64,000 nt of DNA from Comamonas sp. JUb58 (GCF_004364775.1 NZ_SOAL01000014.1:62001-126000); one strand, 5' to 3'; counted from the stretch's first letter, positions 8,742 through 17,082 are shown. The notes: generated by a model not told the origin, from the letters alone. Made by a program: numbers and translations.

Positions 8742-9445
8742 GGCTGGGTTCTCAGAAAAGAGCGGATGCGGGTAGAGCGCAAGGCGCCCCAAGACAGAAT
8801 CGAAAGCAGCAGGCTGAGGCTGGCTGTCCAGCCCAGGCCGGAGACGGGCACCGGCACGGCGGCAGTGCTAGGCGGCGGGCCGACGTAGACATTGACGAGG
8901 TTGACGTTTTGCTGGGTCACCTGCGCGCCAGGCCCCAGCGTGAAGGTCGCTGGCTGGCCACCCGCAGTGACGATGCGCACCGGCTGACCTGGCAGTCCTT
9001 GTAGAACCAAACTGCCGGTGACCACGATGTTGGCGCCATTGGGCAGCACAAAGCTTTGGCCGCTGGTAGAGCTGATGGTGAGGTTGGCGACCGTCGTGAC
9101 GCCGGAGACGCTGATGCTGGCACCGGCTGCGGCGCAGGAACCGTCAAACACCATGGCGCTGGCCGCCGCGTTCAATGTGCCTTGGTTGCGAAAGTCCGAG
9201 CCCAGTTGGATGCTGCCCTGTGCATCGAGCAAGCCACCGGATTCGATCAAAAAGGCGCCAGCGTTTTGTAGCGAGCCGCCATCCAGCGCGTAACTGCCTG
9301 CAATCGTGACGGCCTCGCAGCCCAGGTCCTGGCTGCCTCCGCCAAGGCTGCCTTCGGAGCCAGCAGGGATTTCCATCTGTGCGTGTGCAGCAGTGGCTAG
9401 GCCGACCGCGAGTGTCGCGGCAGCAAGAAAACGGAGCTTAGGCAT
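8738..9445 (-). CDS. Surface protein with IPTL-like C-terminal sorting tail
   Basis: Predicted exported protein of 235 residues, first gene of the minus-strand operon. The ATG at 9445 gives a signal peptide [20 protein letters not shown] followed by HAQ. The body is rich in Gly, Ser, Ala and Val with repeated short strands ([40 protein letters not shown]), as expected of a right-handed beta-helix. The end, [20 protein letters not shown] plus a hydrophobic stretch and [10 protein letters not shown], has the proline motif, membrane helix and basic tail of IPTL/PEP-CTERM-type sorting signals. Its stop overlaps the collagen-like gene start. Probably cell-surface; role unknown. Confidence 0.75.
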   Translation of the reverse strand: MPKLRFLAAATLAVGLATAAHAQMEIPAGSEGSLGGGSQDLGCEAVTIAGSYALDGGSLQNAGAFLIESGGLLDAQGSIQLGSDFRNQGTLNAAASAMVFDGSCAAAGASISVSGVTTVANLTISSTSGQSFVLPNGANIVVTGSLVLQGLPGQPVRIVTAGGQPATFTLGPGAQVTQQNVNLVNVYVGPPPSTAAVPVPVSGLGWTASLSLLLSILSWGALRSTRIRSFLRTQP

Positions 9446-9456
9446 GGGCGGGCCTG

Positions 9457-9474
9457 TTTTGCTTTGAAGCAAAA
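9457..9474. promoter_or_regulatory. 18-bp palindrome just upstream of the surface-protein operon
   Basis: TTTTGCTT-TG-AAGCAAAA, a perfect 8-base inverted repeat, lies 12-29 bases upstream of the first start codon of the collagen/collar operon. Its position between an AT-rich promoter-like stretch (9500-9565) and the gene suggests an operator or a 5'-leader hairpin. The regulator is unknown. Confidence 0.4.
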
Positions 9475-9615
9475 TGTAATTGGGTGGCGATTTTTACCAG
9501 AGCGCACCATCGTTTGCAATTTATTTATTAAATATATTCATTCGTGTGGTAAGCGTAATGATATTTGGCGCTAAAAATGCTGTGCAATCATCGCGTTTTC
9601 ATGATTGGAACTGGA

Positions 9616-10473
9616 ATGCCTGACCTGCCCCACTCGTCCCTTTTGTTCGGTTGCGCCTGCCATGGGCGCCGCGCCTGGCTGCAAACCCTGGTGGCAGGGG
9701 CTGCCGTGGTGGGGGCCGGTAGCGCAGGCAGTGCCTGGGCGCAGGTGGATGTGGGCAAGTCATCGGCCTTGCGCAACCTGGTGCCGGCCGAGACCCTGGA
9801 GCAGGCGGCCCAGCAGCAGTACGCGCAGCTGCTGGCGCAGGCCAAGCAGCAAGGGGCGCTGGCGGGGCCAGGCAATGCGCAGTTGCAGCGGCTGCAAACC
9901 ATTGCCCAGCGCCTGATTGCCCAGACCCAGGCCTGGAACCCGCGTGCCAAGGACTGGCGCTGGGAGGTCAATCTGATTGGCAGCAAGCAGATCAACGCCT
10001 TTTGCATGCCCGGCGGCAAGATCGTGTTCTATACCGGGCTGATCGACCAGCTCCAGCTCAGCGACGACGAGATTGCGATGGTGATGGGCCATGAGATGGC
10101 GCATGCGCTGCGCGAGCACTCCCGCGAGCAATTGGCCAAGACCCAGGCCACCGGGCTGGGCATCCGCCTGGGCGCGGCCATTTTTGGGCTGGGCGATATG
10201 GGCACCGCTGCCGCCAACCTGGGAGGGCAGTTGCTCACGCTCAAGTTCAGCCGCTCCGATGAATCCGATGCCGATCTGGTGGGCCTGGAGATCGCTGCGC
10301 GCGCAGGCTATGCGCCGCAGGCCGCTGTCAGCCTGTGGGAGAAGATGGGCGCTGCCACCGGCAAAGGCGGCATCGGCTTTCTGTCCACCCACCCGACGGG
10401 GCCCAACCGCATCGCCAGCCTGCAGGCGAATGTGCCCAAGGTACAAGGCCTCTACGAGCAGGCCAAACGCTAA
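9616..10473 (+). CDS. M48-family zinc metallopeptidase, exported
   Basis: Predicted periplasmic Zn protease of 285 residues. The zinc site is HEMAHALREH (HExxH) with the downstream glutamate in SRSDESDADLVGLEIAARAG; the fold ends in GFLSTHPTGPNRIASL, typical of BepA/YcaL/LoiP-like M48C enzymes. A twin-arginine-like segment GRRAWLQTLVAGAAVVGAG and an AWAQ cleavage site indicate export. In-frame ATGs at 9577 and 9601 are possible alternatives; 9616 was chosen because GGA precedes it and the signal peptide is then compact. Such proteases take part in outer-membrane protein quality control. It diverges from the surface-protein operon across an AT-rich 140-base gap; a functional link is speculative. 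Confidence 0.85.
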   Translation: MPDLPHSSLLFGCACHGRRAWLQTLVAGAAVVGAGSAGSAWAQVDVGKSSALRNLVPAETLEQAAQQQYAQLLAQAKQQGALAGPGNAQLQRLQTIAQRLIAQTQAWNPRAKDWRWEVNLIGSKQINAFCMPGGKIVFYTGLIDQLQLSDDEIAMVMGHEMAHALREHSREQLAKTQATGLGIRLGAAIFGLGDMGTAAANLGGQLLTLKFSRSDESDADLVGLEIAARAGYAPQAAVSLWEKMGAATGKGGIGFLSTHPTGPNRIASLQANVPKVQGLYEQAKR

Positions 10474-10479
10474 AAGGTC

Positions 10480-10779
10480 TTAGACCCAGGCCACTACCAT
10501 CGGGTTCTTGCGCGAGAACAGCGCCACATGCGCATCGATTGCATGGCGCACCCTGGCCAGTGCCTCGGCATTGTCAGCACTGCAGACAAAAGTCAGCGTA
10601 TCGTCGTCGGCCCGCAAACTGCAGTGGCCCCAGGGGAACTGCGCTTCGCCTTGCTGGCTGTCGTACTGCACGCTGATCTTGCGGCTGAAGTGGTAGCACA
10701 GGCGCTGCAGATAGCGGCTGGCCTCAGGCGTGGTGACCTGGCCTTGGGTGCTGAGGCTTGTCAGTGCGGGCTCGGACAT
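10480..10779 (-). CDS. DUF2218-like small protein
   Basis: Protein of 99 residues, cytoplasmic, no signal. It has the DUF2218 pattern: EASRYLQRLCYHFSRKISVQ at the start, FPWGHCSLRADDDTLTF in the middle and a helix ending RVRHAIDAHVALFSRK. The function is unknown, but members of the family are often next to TonB-dependent siderophore receptors or siderophore-reductase genes, which fits this spot. It follows the esterase gene by five bases on the same strand, so both are probably one transcript governed by the Fur-like site upstream of the esterase. Confidence 0.75.
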   Translation of the reverse strand: MSEPALTSLSTQGQVTTPEASRYLQRLCYHFSRKISVQYDSQQGEAQFPWGHCSLRADDDTLTFVCSADNAEALARVRHAIDAHVALFSRKNPMVVAWV

Positions 10780-10784
10780 GGCAC

Positions 10785-11786
10785 TCAGTCCTGGATGGCC
10801 AAGGCCAGCGCCTGCTGGGCCGCTGGCAGCATGGCGCCGCCGTGGTCGGCACCGGGGAAGCTGGCATAGCGCAGCGCCAGGCCCGGTGCGCCGCGCAGCC
10901 CTTCCATCAAGGCCGGAATGCCGGGCGCGTTCTGGCGCTGGCGCCGTATCGCATCACGGGCCGGGTCGCTGGAAGGCGCTGCCGTCTGCTTGGCAGGCCG
11001 CGCCTCGCGCTCGCCTTGGGTCAGCAACAGCTGCAGCGCGGGCGCATCTGCCGGCTGGCTGGCGGCATGGGCCAAAAAGCCGGGCAAGGCTTGCAGCACA
11101 AAGCCATCACGCCACCAGATGGAGGGGCTGGCAGCGACATAGCGCTGAAAACTGCCGGGGCGGGTCAGCAGCGCATGCAGCACGCAGAGGCCGCCATACG
11201 AGTGGCCAAAAAAGGTCTGGCGTGTCTTGTCGATCGGCCAACTCTCTTCCACCAGCGGGCGCACCTGCTGGTCGATGAAATCCAGGAAATGGTCGGCGCC
11301 GCCTTCGGCACGCTCGCGCTCATCGGTGGCCGGGCCGGGCGCAGGCGGCGTGTAGTCATAGCTGCGGGCGCTCAGGTCCAGCACCGCGCTGTCGGCATAG
11401 CCCAGGCCGACGACTACGGCGCCTTGCGTGGGAACCGAGGGGCCGCGCGCAAAGCGGTTGCGCATCAGCTGCGCGGTGGGCGTGAACAGCAGGTTGCCGT
11501 CCAGCAGATAGAGCACCGGGTAGCCCTGGGGCGGTGGCGGTACGGGCGGCATGGCCACCATGATGCGGTGCACGCGCTCCGGCGCGCCCGGGCCGGGCAT
11601 GCCGGGGGCGCGCAGGTCCAGCTGCCGGGTGCCGGGCAGGGTCACGGGCGGGGCGTCCTGCAGGCTGCTTTGCCAGGCGCAGCCGGGCAGTGCAAGCGCG
11701 GCGCCCAGGCCCAGCAAACGGCGCCGGGTCATATCGGCCAGCTGGGCCAAGGGCAGGGTGGGAAAGGTGGGCAGGGCGATGTGCAT
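10785..11786 (-). CDS. Siderophore esterase-like alpha/beta hydrolase (IroE/BfeB type)
   Basis: Predicted exported serine hydrolase of 333 residues that would cleave trilactone siderophores such as enterobactin. The nucleophile elbow is GHSYGG, the oxyanion side is YLLDGNLLFTP, and the histidine is in FPGADHGGAMLP. The N-terminus contains TRRRLLGLGAALALPGC, a twin-arginine lipoprotein-like signal; an alternative start at 11732 would make this the very N-terminus. The gene lies back-to-back with an AraC regulator and close to a FepA-type receptor, the same gene set as bfeB-bfeR-bfeA of Bordetella. A Fur-like box lies 36 bases upstream. The fold is certain; the specific substrate is inferred from context. 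Confidence 0.82.
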   Translation of the reverse strand: MHIALPTFPTLPLAQLADMTRRRLLGLGAALALPGCAWQSSLQDAPPVTLPGTRQLDLRAPGMPGPGAPERVHRIMVAMPPVPPPPQGYPVLYLLDGNLLFTPTAQLMRNRFARGPSVPTQGAVVVGLGYADSAVLDLSARSYDYTPPAPGPATDERERAEGGADHFLDFIDQQVRPLVEESWPIDKTRQTFFGHSYGGLCVLHALLTRPGSFQRYVAASPSIWWRDGFVLQALPGFLAHAASQPADAPALQLLLTQGEREARPAKQTAAPSSDPARDAIRRQRQNAPGIPALMEGLRGAPGLALRYASFPGADHGGAMLPAAQQALALAIQD

Positions 11787-11821
11787 AGGGGCTGGGCTTG
11801 CGGCAAATCAACCATGGGCTT

Positions 11822-11840
11822 GAGAATGATTTGCATTAAG
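11822..11840. promoter_or_regulatory. Putative Fur box between esterase and AraC regulator
   Basis: GAGAATGATTTGCATTAAG matches the 19-base Fur consensus (GATAATGATAATCATTATC) at 13 positions. It sits in the divergent gap, so it could repress both the esterase-DUF2218 operon and the regulator when iron is abundant. Confidence 0.55.
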
Positions 11841-11948
11841 AAATTATCATGGCAAGCATGGCACAAACCCGCTTGGCCCATGTTTGCTGCAGCAAGAAAA
11901 ATGTTTGCGCATGCTGGGCATCCCTTCCACGCTCTACCGGCCCGGCCT

Positions 11949-12878
11949 ATGCACAGCGCTGATCCTGCATCCAGCCCGGACCCGGATCAGGCGGATCTGC
12001 GCGCGCATGTATCGCGGCTGCGCGAGCTGCGCCCGGGTCTGCACCTGCACAGCGAAGACGGCTGCGACCTGCGTGACCAGACCGCGCGGGCCGAGATCGA
12101 TGCCGGGCTGCGCCTGGTGGTGCTGTTGGAGGGACGGATTGATGTGTCCTACGGTTTGACCCGGGTGGCGCTGAGCCATGCGGGCGCAGGCGCCAGCGCG
12201 GCGCTGGTGTCGGTGGCCGAGCGCGAGCGCTTTGAGCGGCGGGCGCGCTCGGGCGTCTACTCGCGCCGGGTCAGCCTGGGGCTCACCCCCGCCTGGCTGG
12301 CGCAGGCCGGTGGCGGCGATGGCGCCGCCACCGGCCTGCAGCGCTTCATGCACGAGCACCTCGCTACGCGCCACTGGCAGCTGTCGCCCCGCGCCGCGGT
12401 GATTGCCGAGCAGATCGTGCACCCGCCCGGCTTGACGCCCCTGCTGCAGCACATGTACCTGGAAAGCCATGCGTTGGAGCTGTTGGGCGAGGCCCTGGCC
12501 ACCGTGGGCGATGGCGAGGCCGCCGCCCCAGGCGCCAGTGCAGCAGGCCTGCTGCCGCGTGAGCACCAGCGGCTGCGCGAGCTGCATGCCTTTCTGGCCT
12601 CGGGCCAGGCCGATGCGCTGTCGATGGATGCGATTGCGCGCCAGGCGGGCGTCAATGCCAGCACCTTGCAGCGCCAGTTCCGCAGCGTCTACGGCACCAC
12701 CGTGTTTGAGTTTTTGCGCGAATGCCGGCTGCAGCGCGCCCGCCAGGCGCTGGAGCGCGATGGCATCACCGTGGGCCAGGCCGCACTGCTGGCCGGCTAC
12801 ACCAGCGCCGCCAACTTTGCCACCGCCTACCGCAGGCGCTTTGGTCTGGCGCCCAAGCTGGCGCGGGTACGGGTCTAA
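11949..12878 (+). CDS. PchR/BfeR-like AraC regulator of siderophore uptake
   Basis: AraC-family activator of 309 residues, reading from MHSADPASSPDPDQADLRAH; an in-frame ATG at 11880 is a possible longer start. The sensor half has the features of PchR-type proteins (GLRLVVLLEGRIDVSYG, and ERERFERRARSGVYSRRVSL before the helical linker). The C-terminal AraC domain holds MDAIARQAGVNASTLQRQFR and a second unit AGYTSAANFATAYRRRFG. Such regulators bind the iron-loaded siderophore in the cytoplasm and activate the receptor gene. It lies between the esterase and receptor genes, in the order known for bfeB-bfeR-bfeA-like clusters. A Fur-like site in the divergent promoter would add iron control. Confidence 0.85.
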   Translation: MHSADPASSPDPDQADLRAHVSRLRELRPGLHLHSEDGCDLRDQTARAEIDAGLRLVVLLEGRIDVSYGLTRVALSHAGAGASAALVSVAERERFERRARSGVYSRRVSLGLTPAWLAQAGGGDGAATGLQRFMHEHLATRHWQLSPRAAVIAEQIVHPPGLTPLLQHMYLESHALELLGEALATVGDGEAAAPGASAAGLLPREHQRLRELHAFLASGQADALSMDAIARQAGVNASTLQRQFRSVYGTTVFEFLRECRLQRARQALERDGITVGQAALLAGYTSAANFATAYRRRFGLAPKLARVRV

Positions 12879-13003
12879 AGCTTCCCCACTCCTCTCTGCA
12901 TGCATTGCCTGGCCCTCAAGCGGGCGGGTCTGCCGCTGGCGCAAACATCTTTGTTGTCCGCGCAAACCACGGAGCCTCCCCCAGATGGAAGAATTCAGTA
13001 CTT

Positions 13004-13022
13004 GGTAATGAAAATCATTCAT
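13004..13022 (+). promoter_or_regulatory. Putative Fur box upstream of the siderophore receptor
   Basis: GGTAATGAAAATCATTCAT matches the Fur consensus at 14 of 19 positions, including the whole TAATGA-AATCATT core. It ends 19 bases before the receptor start codon, close to where the promoter and leader should be. Confidence 0.65.
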
Positions 13023-13041
13023 CTTTCAAAAAAGGGGCGGT

Positions 13042-15351
13042 ATGTCGATCCAGGCAGGGGAACAGGGGTGGCGCTTGCGCGCCGTGGCAGCAGCGGTGCT
13101 GGTAGTGGGTGTGCAGGCGGCAGCGCAGGCACAAACCCCGGCAGCAGCAACGACTCCGTCGGAGCAGGATCCGACCTTGGAGACGGTGCAGGTGCTGGGC
13201 ACGGCAGAAAGCGCCTGGAAGCAGGCACCGGGCGTCTCGACCGTCACGCGCGAGGACCTGGACAGCCAGCCCAGCAATGACCTGGCCGATGTGCTGCGCC
13301 AGCAGCCCGGCGTGAACCTGACCAGCAACTCCAGCAGCGGCCAGCGCGGCAACAACCGCCAGATCGACCTGCGCGGCATGGGCCCGGAAAACACCTTGAT
13401 CCTCGTCGATGGCAAGCCCGTCAACAGTCGGGGATCGGTGCGCTACGGCTGGCGCGGGGAGCGCGACACCCGGGGCGATATGAACTGGGTGCCGCAGGAG
13501 GCCGTCGAGCAGATCGAAGTGCTGCGCGGCCCCGCTGCCGCCCGCTACGGCAATGGGGCGGCTGGCGGCGTGGTCAACATCATCACCAAAGGCATCCCTG
13601 ACAAGCTGAGCGGCAGCGCGACGGTGTACTACAACCAGCCAGAAGATTCGCGGGACGGCAGCAGCAGCCGCACCAGCTTCTCGCTGGCCGGGCCGATCTC
13701 GGAGCAACTGGGCTTTCGCCTGAGCGGCAATGTGGACAAGACCGATGCGGACGCCTGGGACATCAACAAAGGCCATGCCTCGACCCGCACCGGCATCTAT
13801 GCCGGCACCTACCCGGCCGGCCGCGAAGGCGTGCGCGATCGCAACCTCTCGGGGCGCCTGAGCCTCAAGCCCGCAGCGGGCCACCGTATCGACTTCGATG
13901 CCAGCTTTGCCCGCCAAGGCAACATCTACGCAGGCGATACGCAGAACACCAACAACTACACGGTCGATGCGAATGGCAACCTGGTCGCCACCTCGCAGCG
14001 CGTGCTCGATGCGCTGGGCACCGAGACCAACCGCATGTACCGCTCCACCTATGCCGTCACGCACAAGGGCGAGTACGACTTTGGCAGCTCCACCGCCTAC
14101 CTGCAGTACGAAACCACGCGCAACATCCGCATGAATGAAGGCCTGGCCGGCGGCACCGAAGGCCTGTTCTCGAGCGATGCCTATGGCACTTCCAAGCTCG
14201 ACATCCTGACCGCCCATGGCGAGATCAGCGCCCGGGGCAAATGGGGCAGCCTGCCCCATGTGATGACGGTGGGCGCCGAGTGGGTGGAGCAAAAACTCGA
14301 AGACAGCAACTCGGTATCGCAGACCACGACCGAGGCCGGCAGCGTGCCGGGGGTGGACAACACCGGCCGCAGCGGCAAGATATCCTCGCGCATTGCCTCG
14401 GTCTTTGTCGAAGACAACATCGAGCTCAATGCCCGCACCTTGCTGACCCCCGGCCTGCGCCTGGACCAGCACAGCGAGGTGGGCACCAACTGGAGCCCGT
14501 CGCTGAACCTGTCGCACTACCTGACGGACAAGGTGACCTTGAAGGCCGGCGTGGCACGGGCCTACAAGGCCCCCAACCTCTACCAGATGAACCCCAACTA
14601 CCTGCTGTACAGCCGCGGCATTGGCTGCTGGGGCGCGGGCGGTGCCTGCTATCTGATGGGCAATGCCGACCTCAAGCCCGAGACCAGCATCAACAAGGAG
14701 CTGGGCATCGAGTACGCCGACGAGGGCTTGCTGGCCGGTGTGACCCTGTTCCACAACGACTACCGCAACAAGATCGACGCGGGTATGACCCCCATCGGCA
14801 CCGCGACCGGCGGTACGGGCGCCTATGCCAATGCCGATGTGTTCACCTGGACCAATATCCCCAAGGCGGTGGTGTCTGGCGTGGAGGGCACGTTCAACAT
14901 CAAGCTGAGCCCTGCGGTGCGCCTGAGTAACAACCTGACCTACATGGTGCAGAGCAAGAACAAGACCACCGGCGAGCAGCTGTCCATCATCCCCAAGTAC
15001 ACGCTCAACTCGCGCGTGGAATGGCAGACCACCAACGCCTTGCAACTGCTCGGCTCGGTGACCTGGTATGGCGGCCAAAAGCCCAACAAGCTCGACTACC
15101 AGGGCCTGCCCTTGACCGGCGAAGAAACCCGCCGCCTGGCCCCCTATGCGCTGGTGGGCGTGGGCGCACGCTACAGCTTCAGCAAGGATATAACCCTGAC
15201 CGCCGGCATCAAGAACCTGTTTGACAAGCGCCTCTACCGCATGGGCAATGCCGTGGGAGTGAACAACCCGCGCACCATCTACGGTGCCGGTGCCGCCACC
15301 TACAACGAGCCGGGCCGCTCGTTCTATGCCTCGCTGACCGCCAAGTTCTGA
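13042..15351 (+). CDS. FepA-type TonB-dependent catecholate siderophore receptor
   Basis: Outer-membrane gated barrel of 769 residues importing ferric catecholates. It has a signal peptide (RLRAVAAAVLVVGVQAAAQA), a TonB box near TLETVQVLG, a plug domain with STVTREDLDSQPSNDLADVL and the FepA/PfeA/IroN signature RYGWRGERDTRGDMNWVPQE, EVLRGPAAARYGNGAAGGVV. The barrel closes with EPGRSFYASLTAKF, ending in the aromatic residue needed for Bam assembly. The ribosome site is GGGGCGG, and a Fur-like box precedes it. With the flanking esterase and PchR-like regulator, ferric enterobactin or its linear products are the likely ligands; Bordetella BfeA is the closest functional parallel I know. Confidence 0.93.
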   Translation: MSIQAGEQGWRLRAVAAAVLVVGVQAAAQAQTPAAATTPSEQDPTLETVQVLGTAESAWKQAPGVSTVTREDLDSQPSNDLADVLRQQPGVNLTSNSSSGQRGNNRQIDLRGMGPENTLILVDGKPVNSRGSVRYGWRGERDTRGDMNWVPQEAVEQIEVLRGPAAARYGNGAAGGVVNIITKGIPDKLSGSATVYYNQPEDSRDGSSSRTSFSLAGPISEQLGFRLSGNVDKTDADAWDINKGHASTRTGIYAGTYPAGREGVRDRNLSGRLSLKPAAGHRIDFDASFARQGNIYAGDTQNTNNYTVDANGNLVATSQRVLDALGTETNRMYRSTYAVTHKGEYDFGSSTAYLQYETTRNIRMNEGLAGGTEGLFSSDAYGTSKLDILTAHGEISARGKWGSLPHVMTVGAEWVEQKLEDSNSVSQTTTEAGSVPGVDNTGRSGKISSRIASVFVEDNIELNARTLLTPGLRLDQHSEVGTNWSPSLNLSHYLTDKVTLKAGVARAYKAPNLYQMNPNYLLYSRGIGCWGAGGACYLMGNADLKPETSINKELGIEYADEGLLAGVTLFHNDYRNKIDAGMTPIGTATGGTGAYANADVFTWTNIPKAVVSGVEGTFNIKLSPAVRLSNNLTYMVQSKNKTTGEQLSIIPKYTLNSRVEWQTTNALQLLGSVTWYGGQKPNKLDYQGLPLTGEETRRLAPYALVGVGARYSFSKDITLTAGIKNLFDKRLYRMGNAVGVNNPRTIYGAGAATYNEPGRSFYASLTAKF

Positions 15352-15367
15352 TCGGCGCCCAAGCAAA

Positions 15368-15395
15368 AAAGGCCAGCGGCGTGCCGCTGGCCTTT
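15368..15395 (+). terminator. Rho-independent terminator after the receptor gene
   Basis: A 13-base perfect inverted repeat (AAAGGCCAGCGGC / GCCGCTGGCCTTT) begins 17 bases after the receptor stop codon and lies between two convergent genes. It has A-rich and T-rich ends, so it could serve both strands. Confidence 0.75.
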
Positions 15396-15418
15396 GGCCT
15401 TACAACCTTCGCTTGAGA

Positions 15419-16057
15419 TCAGGTCCCACCCACATAGGGGTTGCTTTGGCGCTCGCGGCCAAAGCTGCTCTCGGGTCCATGGCCGGGGATGAACACCGTC
15501 GCATCGCCCATGGGCCAGAGCCGCTGGGTGATGGAGTCGATCAGCTGCTGGTGGTTGCCCTGGGGGAAATCGGTGCGGCCAATGCTGCCGGCAAACAGCA
15601 CATCGCCGACAAAGCAGCGCGTGATTTGCGGCGCATGGAAGACCACATGGCCAGGGGTGTGGCCGGGGCAGTGGCGCACCTGCAGGGTTTCATGCCCGAT
15701 GCTGACCGTATCGCCATCCTGCAGCCAGCGCGTGGGCGTAAAGCTTTGTGCGGGCGGAAAGCCAAACATCTGGCTTTGCTGGGGCAGGCCATCAATCCAG
15801 AACTGGTCGCCCGGGTGCGGGCCAATGATCGGCAGCCCGCGCTGCTCGGCCAGCTCGCCCGCGCCACCGGCATGGTCGATATGCGCATGGGTCAGCCAGA
15901 TGGCCTTGAGCTGCAGACCCAGGCGTGCGATCTCTGCCTCGATGCGCTCCAGATCGCCGCCGGGATCGATGACGGCGGCCTCCATCTGCTGGTCGCACCA
16001 GACCAGGGAGCAGTTTTGCTGAAACGCGGTGACGGGAATCGTGTGGTAGTGGAGCAT
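15419..16057 (-). CDS. MBL-fold metallo-hydrolase (glyoxalase II-like, YcbL type)
   Basis: Soluble metallo-beta-lactamase-fold hydrolase of 212 residues. The start at 16057 gives MLHYHTIPVTAFQQNCSLVW, the usual N-terminus of the YcbL/GloB-like group. Metal ligands are in THAHIDHAGG (HxHxDH), HCPGHTPGH, GDVLFAGSIGRTDF and the last histidine in FIPGHGPESSFGRERQSNPY. Members hydrolyse thioesters such as S-lactoylglutathione, though YcbL-type proteins lack the extra GloB C-terminal domain and their in vivo substrate is uncertain. It stands alone and converges with the siderophore receptor gene. Confidence 0.88.
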   Translation of the reverse strand: MLHYHTIPVTAFQQNCSLVWCDQQMEAAVIDPGGDLERIEAEIARLGLQLKAIWLTHAHIDHAGGAGELAEQRGLPIIGPHPGDQFWIDGLPQQSQMFGFPPAQSFTPTRWLQDGDTVSIGHETLQVRHCPGHTPGHVVFHAPQITRCFVGDVLFAGSIGRTDFPQGNHQQLIDSITQRLWPMGDATVFIPGHGPESSFGRERQSNPYVGGT

Positions 16058-16245
16058 GGTTTGTTGGGGGCTGGCGGCAACGCGCAGGCTGGCGGATACG
16101 AAGCGCAATCTGGCTATTGTGCGGCAAGCTGTGGTGGGCTTGGGGCTGGCTGGGGTTCGGTGCCGCCAGTGGCGGGCGCCGCTTGGGGGATGGTTTGTAG
16201 AATCAGCACCTCGTTCCCTGCTTCCACCATCTGTCTGGATCCTTG

Positions 16246-17082
16246 ATGCCCCGCCCCCCTGCCTTGCCACGTTCGGATTGGGTGCTGCGCAGCCCGCCTT
16301 CCGACAGCATGGAGCGCATCGAGGCCTGGTTCCAGGGCAATGCCTACGCGATGCACCGCCACGACACCTATGCGATAGGGCGCACCCTGGCGGGCGTGCA
16401 AAGCTTTCACTACCGGCGCGGCCGGCGCGACAGCCTGGCCGGCAGCACCCTGGTGCTGCATCCCGACGAGGCGCATGACGGGCAGGCCGGCACGGACGAG
16501 GGCTTTCGCTACCGCATGGTCTATGTGGAGCCCGCGCTGATCCAGGACATTCTGGGCGGCAGCGCTTTGCCCTTTCTGGAAGGCGGCATCACCAACTATC
16601 CGGCCATATCGGCCGCCGCCGAAGCCTTGCTGCAAGGTGTGCACGATGTCGTCGAGCCCTTGGAGCAAAGCGATGCGCTGGCGCAGCTGGCCCATGCGCT
16701 GGCCGCTGCCACCGGCGGGCCCGGCACGCGGCGCGCCAAAGCCAAGGGCGACTACCAGGCCGCGCGCCGTGCGCGTGACTATCTGCAGGCCCATGCCACC
16801 CGGGTGGTGGCGCTGGATGAGCTGGAAGCGGCCACCGGCCGCGACCGCTGGAGCCTGTCGCATGATTTCCGCATGTTCTACGGCACCAGCCCCTACCGTT
16901 ATCTGACGATGCGCCGGCTCGATGCCCTGCGGCGCCTGCTGCTGGCGGGCCTGTCACTGGCCGACGCTGCCCAGGACGCCGGCTTTGCCGACCAAAGCCA
17001 TATGACACGGCATTTTCTGAAAACCTTTGGCATCACCCCGGGGCGCTGGCTGCAGGTGATGCGCCATGCACCACCTCGCTGA
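16246..17082 (+). CDS. AraC-family regulator with cupin sensor
   Basis: Transcription factor of 278 residues. The ATG at 16246 is preferred over a TTG three bases earlier. The N-terminal AraC_binding cupin shows MHRHDTYAIGRTLAGVQSFHYR and LVLHPDEAHDGQAG; the C-terminal AraC unit holds VVALDELEAATGRDRWSLSH and AQDAGFADQSHMTRHFLKTF. The regulated genes are unknown. Regulators of this type often control neighbouring amino-acid exporters or efflux genes; here only a cupin gene follows on the same strand, after an 80-base gap. Confidence 0.87.
   Translation: MPRPPALPRSDWVLRSPPSDSMERIEAWFQGNAYAMHRHDTYAIGRTLAGVQSFHYRRGRRDSLAGSTLVLHPDEAHDGQAGTDEGFRYRMVYVEPALIQDILGGSALPFLEGGITNYPAISAAAEALLQGVHDVVEPLEQSDALAQLAHALAAATGGPGTRRAKAKGDYQAARRARDYLQAHATRVVALDELEAATGRDRWSLSHDFRMFYGTSPYRYLTMRRLDALRRLLLAGLSLADAAQDAGFADQSHMTRHFLKTFGITPGRWLQVMRHAPPR

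Noticed and set aside
8185-8775. Plus-strand Gly-Pro-rich frame opposite the collagen-like gene
   Set aside because: Mirror of the GGN repeats read backwards; it lacks a signal peptide and regular Gly-X-Y across its full length.
10758-11948. Very long reading frame running from the DUF2218/esterase region into the AraC regulator
   Set aside because: The upstream part is antisense to the esterase with low-complexity Arg/Ala/Gly composition typical of GC-rich shadow frames; only the 3' part is a known fold, so the regulator is called from 11949.
13015-15366. 783-codon frame antisense to the siderophore receptor
   Set aside because: Mirror of the receptor gene in high-GC DNA; no family features, no ribosome site.
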